A DNA stretch of 64,000 nucleotides from BJGO01 sp964640655 (GCA_964640655.1 CAZXFT010000015.1:17751-81750); one strand, 5' to 3'. Positions 29,045 through 39,066 are shown, counted from the first letter of the stretch. Numbers and translations: made by a program. Notes: generated by a model not told the origin, from the letters alone.

Positions 29045-30286
29045 TTATCGGTTAATATTGATTTTTGACAACAGAGATATTGTATGGTCTGAACTGTTAT
29101 AGCTAAAAACATAAAGACCGTCCTCGGCAGTTACGTAGGCTATACCATTGTATGCAATCACATCATAAGTTGAGGCCATAGTAAAGGTATTCTTTACAGT
29201 TACTTGCTCAGGGTTCGATGCATCCAGGCTACGAAGTCCTGCTGCACCATCGCAAATCAATAATACATTACCATCTTTTGCCAAACCGTGAGGGTTAGTG
29301 AGTGGTAAAGTTTTTACCAACTGTGGTGAGGTGGGTGTTTGAATATTTAATACTTCCAACTGGTTGGCAAAATCCTGACACTGTGTACCGTCACGAAGTG
29401 TAACGTAGGCATAGTTGCCATCGGCAATTACAGGATCGCAAACATTCACGTGCGTATAAACTGAAGTATATACAGGGTCGGCAGGGTTTGATACATTGAA
29501 AATATACATTCCTGTTTGGGAACCGATAAGTAGGAAATTAGTGAATGGATAAATGGTTTCAACATTCCATCCGATATTTTTTTCGCTTTTCTTGATCGGA
29601 TTATTCGGTGTTGTAATGTCGTATGAATATAAAGTGGATGTACTTACCGTGTACAGGAAATCATTCATAATGGTGAAGCGCGACATAGAGCTACTTACTC
29701 CTTGTGAGCCACCGCCGGTGCCTGTTACGGAGTAACTATTAGACAACACGAGAACATCTTCCATCATATGGTAGTTGTTAAAGATGGTTTCGTCGGCAAT
29801 GGTATCTTTGATTTGCCAATCAACGATAACACGGTTGCTGTCCACATAATATCCTAACTGGTACTGTTTGGAAGGGAAGGCATTTGGAATGTATTTAATC
29901 AATGAAACAGCCGCAGGATTGGACACATCGAGTAAAAGCATGTCCACACCGCAATCAGCATAAAGCACATTGCCTTTAACGGCAACATCTTCATTCATTG
30001 GAATAGGTATGAAGGAAATATTAGAAGGGTTAGAAGGATTGGAGTTGTCTATGATGTGAATGCCTTTGTTTTTTTCGGTAACAAAAAGTTTGTTGTTAAG
30101 CAAAAACATTTTTCCGGGATTGGAAATTTGTTGAGCCGCGTTGCTGTGAATATTGTTAAAGACATCTGATTTTAGGGCATACACCGGAACCTTCAGCTTG
30201 TAGTGGTGGGTAACCTTGTCTTTAATACAAGAAGAAAAAAGGAACAATACTGAAAGCGAGAGGAATAATAATTTGAACGATTTCAT
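29045..30286 (-). CDS. LVIVD-repeat lipoprotein
   Basis: The 413-residue protein has a lipoprotein signal with lipobox LFSSC (Cys20). Repeats of about 40 residues follow with the LVIVD-type pattern: GIHIIDNSNPSNPSNISFI, MLLLDVSNPAAVSLIKYI, MYIFNVSNPADPVYTSVY and LRSLDASNPEQVTVKNTF. Such repeats form a beta-propeller-like surface domain of unknown function. It should sit in the outer membrane or on the cell surface. It is followed by a small barrel protein in the same operon. Confidence 0.85.
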   Translation of the reverse strand: MKSFKLLFLSLSVLFLFSSCIKDKVTHHYKLKVPVYALKSDVFNNIHSNAAQQISNPGKMFLLNNKLFVTEKNKGIHIIDNSNPSNPSNISFIPIPMNEDVAVKGNVLYADCGVDMLLLDVSNPAAVSLIKYIPNAFPSKQYQLGYYVDSNRVIVDWQIKDTIADETIFNNYHMMEDVLVLSNSYSVTGTGGGSQGVSSSMSRFTIMNDFLYTVSTSTLYSYDITTPNNPIKKSEKNIGWNVETIYPFTNFLLIGSQTGMYIFNVSNPADPVYTSVYTHVNVCDPVIADGNYAYVTLRDGTQCQDFANQLEVLNIQTPTSPQLVKTLPLTNPHGLAKDGNVLLICDGAAGLRSLDASNPEQVTVKNTFTMASTYDVIAYNGIAYVTAEDGLYVFSYNSSDHTISLLSKININR

Positions 30287-30405
30287 GATTATGGAAATTT
30301 GATACTGAAAACGCTATAAAGTGTCAAAGCGTTGGTAAAATTATTAAATTTAATTAGCCAACATGTCGGAATGCGGCATCGTAAGGCTCTTTAAATACCT
30401 TTATT

Positions 30406-32244
30406 ATGAAAAAAATTGTTTTACTTCTTTCTGCAATCATCATAGCGTTTATCGCGCAATCAAATTCAAAAGATGATTTGTATTTTATTCTTAAAAATGT
30501 CAATCAACAATGGAGCAAGCAGAAAGATGCACAGGTTTATCTGAATGAAGAATCTTTTAATATTCCAAGAAATGAGAACAGTGCCATTCAATTACATCTG
30601 CGTCTGGTAGTAAAAACGCTTAGCAATAGAACATCTGCTAACCTTAACATAGAACAAACGAAGAACAGGAATACATTATTGAAGGAGCTAAAAACATATG
30701 CTGACTGTGGTTCATTTCCAGTAAATCACTTTAAACCTTATCGTACCCCTGTTTTCATAGACGATGCCGGTACACATTGCGCAGTAGGTTACCTGATGAT
30801 GAAATCCGGCCACGATGCACTGGCACAGGAGATTAACAACAAACAACGCTTTGCTTATGTGTACGAGATTAAAGTTAACGGAGTAGCTGAATGGGCTGAT
30901 GAGTTTGGTTTCACTATTGATGAACTGGCATGGATACAACCCGCTTATCCTCCAACAATGCCTACTTATACAATGAAAGAGGGCTTGAATGGCCGCGTAA
31001 ATTGTATGGTAAGTGATGCGCAAGGACAGATTTATGCCGGAGGAAAATTTACACAGGCAGTCAATGGCGTTTCATGCAATAACATTGCTTTATGGTACAG
31101 CGGCTACGCAGGATGGGATTGGGCCGATGTGAATAGTGGTGTTAATGGAGAAGTGCATTCTCTGTTGTTTCATAATAATAAACTGTATGCCGGAGGAAAT
31201 TTTACTATAGCCGGTTCTGTTTCAGTTCAGAATATTGCAGTATATGATATCATCAGTGGTCAATGGTCAGCAATGGGTTCTCTGGACAGCACTGTACTCA
31301 GCCTGGCAGTATACAATAATGAGATATATGCAGCAGGTCGTTTTACAGGATATGTTTCCAAATGGACCGGCACGGAATGGGAAGCATTAAACCCTACTTT
31401 CTTATATGGTAGTGAGGCACGTACCCTAGAGGTATTTGGTAATCAACTTATTGTGGGTGGCGATTTTGAGTTAGCTACTGGAGCCTTACGTAGGAATGTA
31501 GTAGGATATAACGGTACATACTTTAACTGGGAAATCACATTCGAGGGAACACCTACACCGGTGAACGACTTTGCGATTTATAAAAATCATTTATATGCTG
31601 TATGCGATTTCATTTCATCTACCGACACTTGCGCACTGGCAGTGCTTGATGATAATGGTTGGGAAAAGATAATGAGCATTACAGGCAGTATGGATAATTT
31701 TTTAACCGGTGATAACTTTAAAACCATACAGGCTTATCAACAGGGATTGATTATTGGCGGATCATTTTCAATGTATACTTTGATGACTTGGGGAAGCCAT
31801 TTAATGCAGGCTATGGATCTTCAACCTGAAGACTTGAATTCTCTTAACTCTTTCAGTGTAATACCATTGGCAGCTCTTGATTCCTCTGTAAATTCTATTT
31901 GTAAAGAAAATGACCAATATTATTTCGGTGGCGATTTCAACTTCAACAATAATGAGCCATTGACCCATGTAGCGTATTTTCAGATAACCGACACGAGAAT
32001 TAATGAGAATCATCAAACTAAATCATTGCAGTTATCTCCAAATCCTGCTAAAGGTTTCGTGAAAGTAGTTTCAACCAATACTGTTTCACATCTCAGCATT
32101 TATAATACATATGGGCAATTGATTCAATATCATCAACAACTCAATTCTGATGTTATAGACATTAGTGAACTAAGTGCAGGTGTATATTTTCTTCAGGCAG
32201 TGGTTGATGATCTGGTATGCAGGCAAAAGCTGGTAGTGAAATAG
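30406..32244 (+). CDS. Secreted propeller-type protein with T9SS type A sorting domain
   Basis: The 612-residue protein has a signal sequence (1-18). An N-terminal module of about 160 residues contains PYRTPVFIDDAGTHCAVGYLM, then WADEFGFTIDELAWIQPAYPP. Kelch/delta-60-like repeats follow (IYAGGKFTQAVNGV, LYAGGNFTIAGSVS, LIVGGDFELATGA, YYFGGDFNFNN), consistent with a propeller. The C-terminus (LQLSPNPAKGFVKV to ELSAGVYFLQAV) is a T9SS type A domain. It should be secreted or surface-bound. Function is unknown. Converges with rarA, 10 bases apart. Confidence 0.82.
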   Translation: MKKIVLLLSAIIIAFIAQSNSKDDLYFILKNVNQQWSKQKDAQVYLNEESFNIPRNENSAIQLHLRLVVKTLSNRTSANLNIEQTKNRNTLLKELKTYADCGSFPVNHFKPYRTPVFIDDAGTHCAVGYLMMKSGHDALAQEINNKQRFAYVYEIKVNGVAEWADEFGFTIDELAWIQPAYPPTMPTYTMKEGLNGRVNCMVSDAQGQIYAGGKFTQAVNGVSCNNIALWYSGYAGWDWADVNSGVNGEVHSLLFHNNKLYAGGNFTIAGSVSVQNIAVYDIISGQWSAMGSLDSTVLSLAVYNNEIYAAGRFTGYVSKWTGTEWEALNPTFLYGSEARTLEVFGNQLIVGGDFELATGALRRNVVGYNGTYFNWEITFEGTPTPVNDFAIYKNHLYAVCDFISSTDTCALAVLDDNGWEKIMSITGSMDNFLTGDNFKTIQAYQQGLIIGGSFSMYTLMTWGSHLMQAMDLQPEDLNSLNSFSVIPLAALDSSVNSICKENDQYYFGGDFNFNNNEPLTHVAYFQITDTRINENHQTKSLQLSPNPAKGFVKVVSTNTVSHLSIYNTYGQLIQYHQQLNSDVIDISELSAGVYFLQAVVDDLVCRQKLVVK

Positions 32245-32254
32245 TGGGTTAATT

Positions 32255-33520
32255 TCAATATCCGTACTTCTCTTTCCATTTGCTTCGTAAGTAAGAGCGC
32301 AATTCACTCTCTCGTGCATTATTTCCAGGTTCGTATAGTTTATTGCCTGAAATAGAATCGGGCAAGTATTCAAGGTTAACAAAATTTCCTGCGTGGCTAT
32401 GCGCGTACTCATAATCCTTTCCATAGTTCAGTTGCTTCATTAGTTTGGTTGGAGCGTTACGTAAATGAAGCGGAATACTGAGGTCACCGCTGCGTCGCAC
32501 TTCTTCCAAAGCATTCTCTATAGCCATGTAAGAGGCATTGCTCTTTGGTGAACATGCCAGATATACTGAACATTGAGAAAGAATAATACGACACTCCGGA
32601 TAGCCGATAACATCAACCGCCTGAAAACAATTTACAGCCATGACCAATGCTGTAGGATTTGCATTGCCAATGTCTTCGCTAGCCAAAATAAGCATGCGTC
32701 GTGCAATAAATTTGGGGTCTTCACCGGCTTCTATCATTCGAGCCAAATAATACACCGCAGCATTGGGGTCACTGCCACGCATACTCTTGATAAAAGCAGA
32801 AACAATATCGTAATGCTGCTCGCCGCTTTTGTCGTAGCGAGCCATTTTTTGCTGCACAATATCTTCCGTTAAAGCATTGGTGATGATAATGGTTTCGTCA
32901 GAAGCACTATCGGCAATCATTTCAATGATGTTTAACAAACGACGGGCATCTCCACCGCTCAATCGCAACAGCGAGTCAGTTTCCCTGAGTTGGATGTTTT
33001 TTTGTTTCAAAAATTCATCTTCGAGAATAGCTTGTTCAGCAATCAGAATCAACTCTTCTTTACTGAGTTCCTGTAGCACATATACCTGACAACGTGAAAG
33101 CAAGGCACTAATCACTTCAAAGCTAGGATTCTCAGTAGTAGCACCAATTAAAGTAATCACACCTTTCTCTACTGCACCCAACAAAGCATCTTGTTGCGCT
33201 TTATTGAAGCGATGAATCTCATCAATAAAAAGTAAGGCCTTACCAGTTTCTGTAGCGCGTTGTATCACATCACGAACGTCTTTAACCCCACTGCTTATGG
33301 CACTCAACTGAAAGAAAGGCAGCCCTGATTCAAGAGCTATAATGTTAGCCAGTGTTGTTTTTCCAACACCCGGTGGACCCCAGAAAATCATTGAAGGCAC
33401 TTGTTTTTTATCAATGAATAAATGCAATGGCTTGCCGTTGCTCACCAAATGCAACTGTCCGATGTATTTATTTAATTTTTTAGGCCGCATGCGCTCGGCC
33501 AAAGGTTGTTGTCTGTTCAC
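32255..33520 (-). CDS. rarA: Replication-associated recombination protein A (MgsA/RarA AAA+ ATPase)
   Basis: The 421-residue protein has Walker A GPPGVGKTT (48-56), Walker B ALLFIDEIHRFN (95-106), sensor 1 IGATTENPSFEV, and the C-terminal tetramerisation region (ASEDIGNANPTALVMAV, LRNAPTKLMKQLNYGKDYEYAH). RarA acts at stalled replication forks and is related to clamp loaders. The start is GTG 33520, chosen because the conserved PLAERMRP segment begins at residue 6 and would be lost from the ATG at 33490. Confidence 0.95.
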   Translation of the reverse strand: MNRQQPLAERMRPKKLNKYIGQLHLVSNGKPLHLFIDKKQVPSMIFWGPPGVGKTTLANIIALESGLPFFQLSAISSGVKDVRDVIQRATETGKALLFIDEIHRFNKAQQDALLGAVEKGVITLIGATTENPSFEVISALLSRCQVYVLQELSKEELILIAEQAILEDEFLKQKNIQLRETDSLLRLSGGDARRLLNIIEMIADSASDETIIITNALTEDIVQQKMARYDKSGEQHYDIVSAFIKSMRGSDPNAAVYYLARMIEAGEDPKFIARRMLILASEDIGNANPTALVMAVNCFQAVDVIGYPECRIILSQCSVYLACSPKSNASYMAIENALEEVRRSGDLSIPLHLRNAPTKLMKQLNYGKDYEYAHSHAGNFVNLEYLPDSISGNKLYEPGNNARESELRSYLRSKWKEKYGY

Positions 33521-33562
33521 CGGAGAAATTTACGAGTAAATCATTTTTTTACTTTTAGTGGC

Positions 33563-33901
33563 ATGTTTGAAACAGAACGTCTCGATATTTTACCTCAGAT
33601 ATACAAACTCTATGGAGCTGATTTGAACGAGCAAGTAATTCATGTGTGGTATGAACAGGATCATAATCAATGCCTGCTTATTATTGAACTCAACAATCAA
33701 ATGGAAGAAGTTATTGAGTTGAGTACAATAAATAATAATATTGCAGAAATACCAATTGCAATCAACTGCAAGGATGATGTGGTTGATAATGCCACCATAA
33801 TCATCCACACCGATGTATACTGGTTATCTTATATCAGCGAATATTTATTCAAGGAGGAATTTAAAAGAGTAACTATTGCCATGCATCACAATCACGAATA
33901 G
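33563..33901 (+). CDS. Small hypothetical protein
   Basis: The 112-residue protein starts at ATG 33563 (MFETERLDILPQIYKLYG). A longer frame from 33,506 would overlap rarA by 15 bases and is less likely. No signal peptide, membrane segment or familiar motif; the protein is acidic. I do not recognise the family. The stop at 33901 touches the end of the next, convergent gene, which supports it as a real boundary. Confidence 0.55.
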   Translation: MFETERLDILPQIYKLYGADLNEQVIHVWYEQDHNQCLLIIELNNQMEEVIELSTINNNIAEIPIAINCKDDVVDNATIIIHTDVYWLSYISEYLFKEEFKRVTIAMHHNHE

Positions 33902-35674
33902 TTAACGCAGTAGCGTTACATTCCCTTGCTTGCTTACTGTATTTCCGTTCAATAAATCCGCCTGTAAAACAAAAACATAAGTTCCTACCTCTGCATTTTC
34001 ACCTTTCACATAGCCATTCCAGCCGCCATTGGTATCTGTGGTTTCAAAAAGTAATTGGCCCCAGCGATTAAATATTTTCAGGTTGTATGTTTTAACTCCA
34101 ACAGCTATAATGCGGAATATATCATTCTTACCATCGCCGTTTGGTGTGAATGCATTGGGCAGTTGAACAAAATCGCAATCGTTATTGACCAGTATGTTAA
34201 ATTGCTTCGTAGATGTGCATCCATTTACATCATTGTAGGTTAATGTTACAGAACCGTCTATAAATGTGTTGGCATCAGCAGTGCTGCTTATGGAAATAGT
34301 CTGTTGCTGATAATTCCATTCATAATTTGTTCCTGTTGGTGCATACAACACAAGTGCTTCACCTTTACAGATTAGTGTATCAAAATTTATATTAATGGTT
34401 TCAGGGAATAAATCAACGGCAACTGTATCAGATGCCGTACAGCCATCATCATCGGTTGCAATTACAGTGTATGTAGTGTTCACAACAGGAATAGCCACAG
34501 GTGTAGCTGACTGAGGGTTGATCAGTGAGGCTTCCGGAAGCCAGGAATAGGAAATAGCACCGCTTGCATTGAGCGGGGTGCTTTCGCCGTTACATATAGT
34601 TGTGCTGCCATTTACCGTCAGATTAAAGCCTGTGAAAATGGTAATCACTATATCATCGGATGCTGTGCATCCATTAGCGTTTGTCACTGTAAGCGTGTAA
34701 GTAGTGTTTACACTAAGATTGGCCATAGGGTTTGAAATTGTTGATGACGATAAACCTGTAGAAGGTGACCACAGGTATGTTACCCCTCCACTTCCAGACA
34801 GCTGCACCTCCTCTCCTCCACAAACAGACATATCATTACCCGCATCAGCAATTGCAGGCATAGAAACAGAAATTAATAGGTATGTAGTATCAAAGCAATT
34901 GTTTACGGAGGAAATCAAAGTATATGGTGTTGTATTGCCCGGTGAAAAAGTAGTAACGGGGCACGTACTACACGATACTCCGATAGCAGGACTCCACAAG
35001 TAATCAGTGGCGATGCTTGTTGCATCGATAGTTACCGAGGCATCGGGGCAAATAGTTTGACTGATTAGTGGCGGTGCCTGGAAGTTGCACGTACAGGGTT
35101 GAAACGAAATATCATCCAGTCCAAAGTCATTTCCACCAAGATTAGTGTTTTGATTGATGATACATATAGTAGCTGTAGTATTGTTTCCGCTATTCCAAGT
35201 GGAATTAAAAGATAGCCATTGAAATGTACTGTTAGGTGCACTATAGATTGGGCCAAGGCTGCTACCGTTTATTGAAAACTGTAATAATGCGGGACTATTT
35301 GCTACAACCGAACAAACCCAGGTAGAAAAAAGATATTGCGTGTTGGGAGTAACAGCAATAGTTTGACACCATACAGATGCATTGGGTGTGCCGGCACCAT
35401 TGATTATCATAAAATTACCTGTGCCTGTTGTATGGTCGTTACCGTTAAAAGCAGTGTGATAAAAATTAGGATTTGGAGCAACAGTATATCTCGACTCAGG
35501 ATTCAAGCAATCGGCAGTATTGCAAAATGTGTATTGGCTGGTGAAGCCTGAATTTCCTTGTTCAAAATCTCCGTTGACCACCAACTCAAGCCCTGAAACA
35601 CCTGTACCTACAGGACATTGGGATAGAGCTTGCATGCTTAAAAGCAAAGTAAAAATGAAGATTATTTTTTTCAC
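33902..35674 (-). CDS. Large secreted protein with gliding-motility-type (T9SS type B) C-terminal domain
   Basis: The 590-residue protein starts at GTG 35674 and has a signal peptide (1-18, ALSQ). An N-terminal jelly-roll domain, like a carbohydrate-binding module, runs from LELVVNGDFEQG to DDISFQPCTC. Ig/PKD-like repeats follow (ICPDASVTIDATS, GGEEVQLSGSGGVTYLWSPS, CNGESTPLNASGAISYSW). The C-terminal domain from LPNAFTPNGDGKNDIFRI through FNRWGQLLFET to GTYVFVLQA is the CHU_C type, a T9SS type B sorting signal. It is expected outside the cell; ligand binding is an inference. Confidence 0.88.
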   Translation of the reverse strand: MKKIIFIFTLLLSMQALSQCPVGTGVSGLELVVNGDFEQGNSGFTSQYTFCNTADCLNPESRYTVAPNPNFYHTAFNGNDHTTGTGNFMIINGAGTPNASVWCQTIAVTPNTQYLFSTWVCSVVANSPALLQFSINGSSLGPIYSAPNSTFQWLSFNSTWNSGNNTTATICIINQNTNLGGNDFGLDDISFQPCTCNFQAPPLISQTICPDASVTIDATSIATDYLWSPAIGVSCSTCPVTTFSPGNTTPYTLISSVNNCFDTTYLLISVSMPAIADAGNDMSVCGGEEVQLSGSGGVTYLWSPSTGLSSSTISNPMANLSVNTTYTLTVTNANGCTASDDIVITIFTGFNLTVNGSTTICNGESTPLNASGAISYSWLPEASLINPQSATPVAIPVVNTTYTVIATDDDGCTASDTVAVDLFPETININFDTLICKGEALVLYAPTGTNYEWNYQQQTISISSTADANTFIDGSVTLTYNDVNGCTSTKQFNILVNNDCDFVQLPNAFTPNGDGKNDIFRIIAVGVKTYNLKIFNRWGQLLFETTDTNGGWNGYVKGENAEVGTYVFVLQADLLNGNTVSKQGNVTLLR

Positions 35675-35734
35675 TACATCAAATTTATATGGAATACGTT
35701 AATACTTAAAGAGTAGTTCAAATTAGTAATGCAC

Positions 35735-35766
35735 AAAAAAAATGTCCGGTGATTGATGCCGGACAT
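35735..35766 (-). terminator. Rho-independent terminator after the sigma-54 response regulator gene
   Basis: ATGTCCGG (35742-35749) pairs with CCGGACAT (35759-35766). On the minus strand the stem is followed by a run of eight T. It lies 24 bases after the regulator stop. Confidence 0.85.
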
Positions 35767-35789
35767 TTCATTTGATATTAGAATGGTTA

Positions 35790-37157
35790 TTAACCCACAT
35801 TTTCTTCGCGGCGCAGACTATATTTTTCAATCTTGTTATACAAATGACTGCGCTGAATATCTATTTCGTCGGCTGTTTTAGAAACATTCCAGCTATTTGT
35901 GCGCAACTTGTAAGCAATGTACTGTTTTTCCATAAAGTCCTTAAAATCTTGAAAGTGCAAATACTTGTTAAAAATAGCCTCCATAGGGTCGGCAGTAGGA
36001 TGTGCGACGGCATAGGTTAGCACATCAGTATCGGTAATTTTATTATCGCTAAGTATTACCAGACGTTCCATCACATTACGCAACTCGCGAATGTTTCCGC
36101 TCCAATGTATTTGCTGTAATTCGTGCATGGCTTTCGGTGCAATGGTTTTGCGTGGCAATCCATAATCCTGACATATTTCTTCTGTGAATTGCTCAGCAAG
36201 AATAGGGATGTCGTCCTTGCGTTCATTTAATGTTGGTACGTGTATAAGTATTACACTCAAGCGATGATAAAGGTCCATACGGAAATTGCCTTTGTCAATT
36301 TCTTTATTTAAGTCTTTATTAGTGGCAGCAACTACACGAACATCTACAGATATTTCTTTATCGCCGCCTACGCGTGTTATTTTATTTTCCTGTAAGGCAC
36401 GAAGCACTTTAGCCTGAGCCGATAAACTCATGTCCCCTATTTCATCGAGGAACAACGTGCCTCCATTGGCCTGTTCAAACTTGCCTATGCGTTGTTTGAT
36501 GGCTGAAGTAAATGCACCTTTTTCGTGACCGAATAACTCGCTTTCTATTAACTCCGATGGTATAGCAGCGCAATTCACTTCCACTAAAGGACCTTTGGAG
36601 CGAATTGACTTTTCATGAATCCAACGAGCCACTAGTTCCTTACCCGTTCCATTTTGACCGGTTACTAAAACGCGCGCGTCAGTTGGGGCAACTTTTTCAA
36701 TTTTATCTAAAATCTTTTTAATAGCAGGTGAGTTTCCTAGAATATCGCGTGTCTTGGTGACTTTGCGTTTCAACACTTTGGTTTCGGTAATCAAGTTGTT
36801 TTTATCCAGCGCATTGCGAACCGTAATCAGCAAACGATTCAAGTCCATTGGTTTGGATACAAAATCAAATGCGCCTTTCTTAACCGCTTCTACTGCAGTA
36901 TCAATAGTTCCGTGACCACTCACCATCACAACAGGAACATCCACCTGAAGCTGATTGAGTTTTTCCAGAACTTCCATGCCATCCATTTTTGGCATTTTAA
37001 TATCGAGCAACACACAATCATAGTCACCATCTTTAATCATCTTGAGTGCTTCAGAGCCATCCTGCGCTTCATCTACATGATAGCTTTCATACTCTAATAT
37101 TTCGCGCAATGTTTTGCGAATACTTTTTTCATCATCTACAATCAGAATCGTTGCCAT
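35790..37157 (-). CDS. Sigma-54-dependent response regulator (NtrC/AtoC family)
   Basis: The 455-residue protein has a receiver domain with phosphorylation site Asp52 (CVLLDIKMPKMDG) and Lys102. The AAA+ domain has Walker A GQNGTGKE (167-174), Walker B GGTLFLDEIG (232-241) and, at 214-219, GAFTSA where the family usually has GAFTGA. A Fis-type helix-turn-helix lies at the end (NVSKTADEIDIQRSHLYNKIEKY). It should activate RpoN promoters on phosphorylation. No partner histidine kinase is adjacent. It lies downstream of a T9SS cargo gene with a 60-base gap and has its own terminator. Confidence 0.92.
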   Translation of the reverse strand: MATILIVDDEKSIRKTLREILEYESYHVDEAQDGSEALKMIKDGDYDCVLLDIKMPKMDGMEVLEKLNQLQVDVPVVMVSGHGTIDTAVEAVKKGAFDFVSKPMDLNRLLITVRNALDKNNLITETKVLKRKVTKTRDILGNSPAIKKILDKIEKVAPTDARVLVTGQNGTGKELVARWIHEKSIRSKGPLVEVNCAAIPSELIESELFGHEKGAFTSAIKQRIGKFEQANGGTLFLDEIGDMSLSAQAKVLRALQENKITRVGGDKEISVDVRVVAATNKDLNKEIDKGNFRMDLYHRLSVILIHVPTLNERKDDIPILAEQFTEEICQDYGLPRKTIAPKAMHELQQIHWSGNIRELRNVMERLVILSDNKITDTDVLTYAVAHPTADPMEAIFNKYLHFQDFKDFMEKQYIAYKLRTNSWNVSKTADEIDIQRSHLYNKIEKYSLRREENVG

Positions 37158-37217
37158 GTTTAGTTTTTAGTAATGTGTGGTTGGTTAGTTAAAAAAATAT
37201 GTAAATAGAAAATTGAA

Positions 37218-38276
37218 TTAATGTATAACCTGAATGCTATGTGCATAGGCATATATTCCTTGACGAATCACAACGTGATAAACACCGTCAGTCAGTTCAC
37301 CTACCGGAATTTGAATAAGTCCGTTATTTAGTGAAGCATTGGTTAGCATCAGCTGACCATTCACAGCAAAGACTTCAATCTGTACACCTGAAGGGTTGTT
37401 GTTTTCGACAGAGATTGTCAGCATGTCAGAAACCGGAACCGGAAATATACTTACTCCGTTGCTTAATGGATTTAATGGATCAACAGACGTTGCTTTGTCT
37501 TTGTATACGATTTGAGTTACCGTTTGGAAACTGAATACCTCAGTCGTATTGACTTGCAACAATGGTATTTGTCCGCCTTTGGCGAGCCATTTATATTCGT
37601 GTGTTTTACGCGGAATCACCAATCCTTGACTCAGTGCGTCCACATAGATAGAATCGCGGTCTGAGATAATAGAATGTACACGTAGCACATCGTTTGTTCC
37701 CAGAACAGAGGTCAATTTTCCCCAACCGTCTATATTGTTTACACGCTTACGTTGACTGCTCCACGATCCTATTCCGGGAACAGGTAAACTAAATGATGCG
37801 TTTGAAGAATCTGAGTTACCGTAAGTCATTGGGAATTTGTAAACAACATCTTTCGGAGAATAATTTACAGGAATAGGTATTCCATTTAATTGAGCACCGA
37901 ACCCGCTTAGTTCCAGTTTGGATGAAGACTTTTTATAAAAGTTGTAAATATTGCTTAGAGAAAATTGAGTTCCAAGATTTATATCCTGTAATTGACGTTG
38001 TGCATAATCATTTCCGGAGAATAGAAACTGATAAACTGTTGGTGTTTGATCAATATTAAGTGAGGTATCCAACTTTTGGGAAGAAGATGTTAGGTTGAAA
38101 TCCCAGTTAATATTTGCTCCTGTATTATTCAAATCTGACGTCTGAATTGAAAAAGTTGATGCAGTACTAATCAGATATATCTCACCAGCAGTAGGCATAT
38201 CAAATTCGTTGATTGTAATCTGTGCTGTTGACAATAAACTAATTAATGAGAGTGCAAGTGTGTAAAGTAATTTCAT
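37218..38276 (-). CDS. Secreted protein with T9SS type A sorting domain
   Basis: The 352-residue protein has a signal peptide (1-18, LSTAQ). A beta-rich body of about 250 residues has no motif I can name, and the C-terminal T9SS type A domain runs from GVSIFPVPVSDMLTISV to ELTDGVYHVVI. It starts 7 bases after the MORN-variant gene, so the two are probably in one operon. Function is unknown. Confidence 0.8.
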   Translation of the reverse strand: MKLLYTLALSLISLLSTAQITINEFDMPTAGEIYLISTASTFSIQTSDLNNTGANINWDFNLTSSSQKLDTSLNIDQTPTVYQFLFSGNDYAQRQLQDINLGTQFSLSNIYNFYKKSSSKLELSGFGAQLNGIPIPVNYSPKDVVYKFPMTYGNSDSSNASFSLPVPGIGSWSSQRKRVNNIDGWGKLTSVLGTNDVLRVHSIISDRDSIYVDALSQGLVIPRKTHEYKWLAKGGQIPLLQVNTTEVFSFQTVTQIVYKDKATSVDPLNPLSNGVSIFPVPVSDMLTISVENNNPSGVQIEVFAVNGQLMLTNASLNNGLIQIPVGELTDGVYHVVIRQGIYAYAHSIQVIH

Positions 38277-38283
38277 GAGTTAA

Positions 38284-39066
38284 TTATTTTTTGGGTGTTA
38301 TGATTTTTTCTTTGACTAAAATACCATCTTTATATTCTTGAATCTTTTCAGGTTCACCATATTCATTACACAGGGTCCAAATGCCCGTTTTAGAGCCATT
38401 CAGATAGTTACCGCTTTCTTTCAATTTTCCTGTTAAATAGTATGATTTCCAGAGCCCGTTTTCTTTGGCTTCCAAAAATATACCTTCACGGCTAATCTGT
38501 CCGTTTTCGTAATAACTCCAGGATTGACCATTCAGGTTATTCCTTTCATAGGTATATACAACCATAATCTTGCCTGATGAATAATACCAGGTATTGATAC
38601 TATCGCGGACACCGTTTGAGTAATGTGCCTGTTCCTGTATCTGACCATCGTTAGCATATATGCGTTGAGTGCCATGCAAAACGCCTTTGCTGAAATAACT
38701 TTCTTCTTTGATTTTATGCGTTCTACTATACTTTCGGGTGATTCCTTCTTTAATATCATCCACATAATATTCTTCTGAAAGCAAAGAGGCATCTGATGCA
38801 AATGACAGTACTAATCCGTTGCGGCGACCACTCTTGTATTCCGTTACTGAGGATAGAACCTTATTATCAAAATAAGTGCGCCATACGCCATCCTTTCTTC
38901 CGGCATAAAGAGCACCTTCTTCGAGTAAATATTTAGTGTTGTTATCCGTAACCCTGAATAGAACTTTCAATGGGTCTTTTAAATCTTTAATATATACGGT
39001 ATCTCTCTTGCCTGCAAAAGACAAGGTGTTGATGAGAAGAAAAAGAAATAAAAATGCTTTACGCAT
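38284..39066 (-). CDS. Exported MORN-variant (YwqK-like) repeat protein
   Basis: The 260-residue protein has a signal peptide (1-18, LSFAG). About eight repeats of 22-24 residues follow with the pattern G-x-x-x-G-x-W-x-x-Y-x-x-G-K: YAGRKDGVWRTYFDN, SGRRNGLVLSF, NNLNGQSWSYYENGQ, EAKENGLWKSYYLTGK, GSKTGIWTLCNEYGE. These are MORN_2/YwqK-type repeats, forming extended beta structures. Function is unknown. Confidence 0.8.
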   Translation of the reverse strand: MRKAFLFLFLLINTLSFAGKRDTVYIKDLKDPLKVLFRVTDNNTKYLLEEGALYAGRKDGVWRTYFDNKVLSSVTEYKSGRRNGLVLSFASDASLLSEEYYVDDIKEGITRKYSRTHKIKEESYFSKGVLHGTQRIYANDGQIQEQAHYSNGVRDSINTWYYSSGKIMVVYTYERNNLNGQSWSYYENGQISREGIFLEAKENGLWKSYYLTGKLKESGNYLNGSKTGIWTLCNEYGEPEKIQEYKDGILVKEKIITPKK

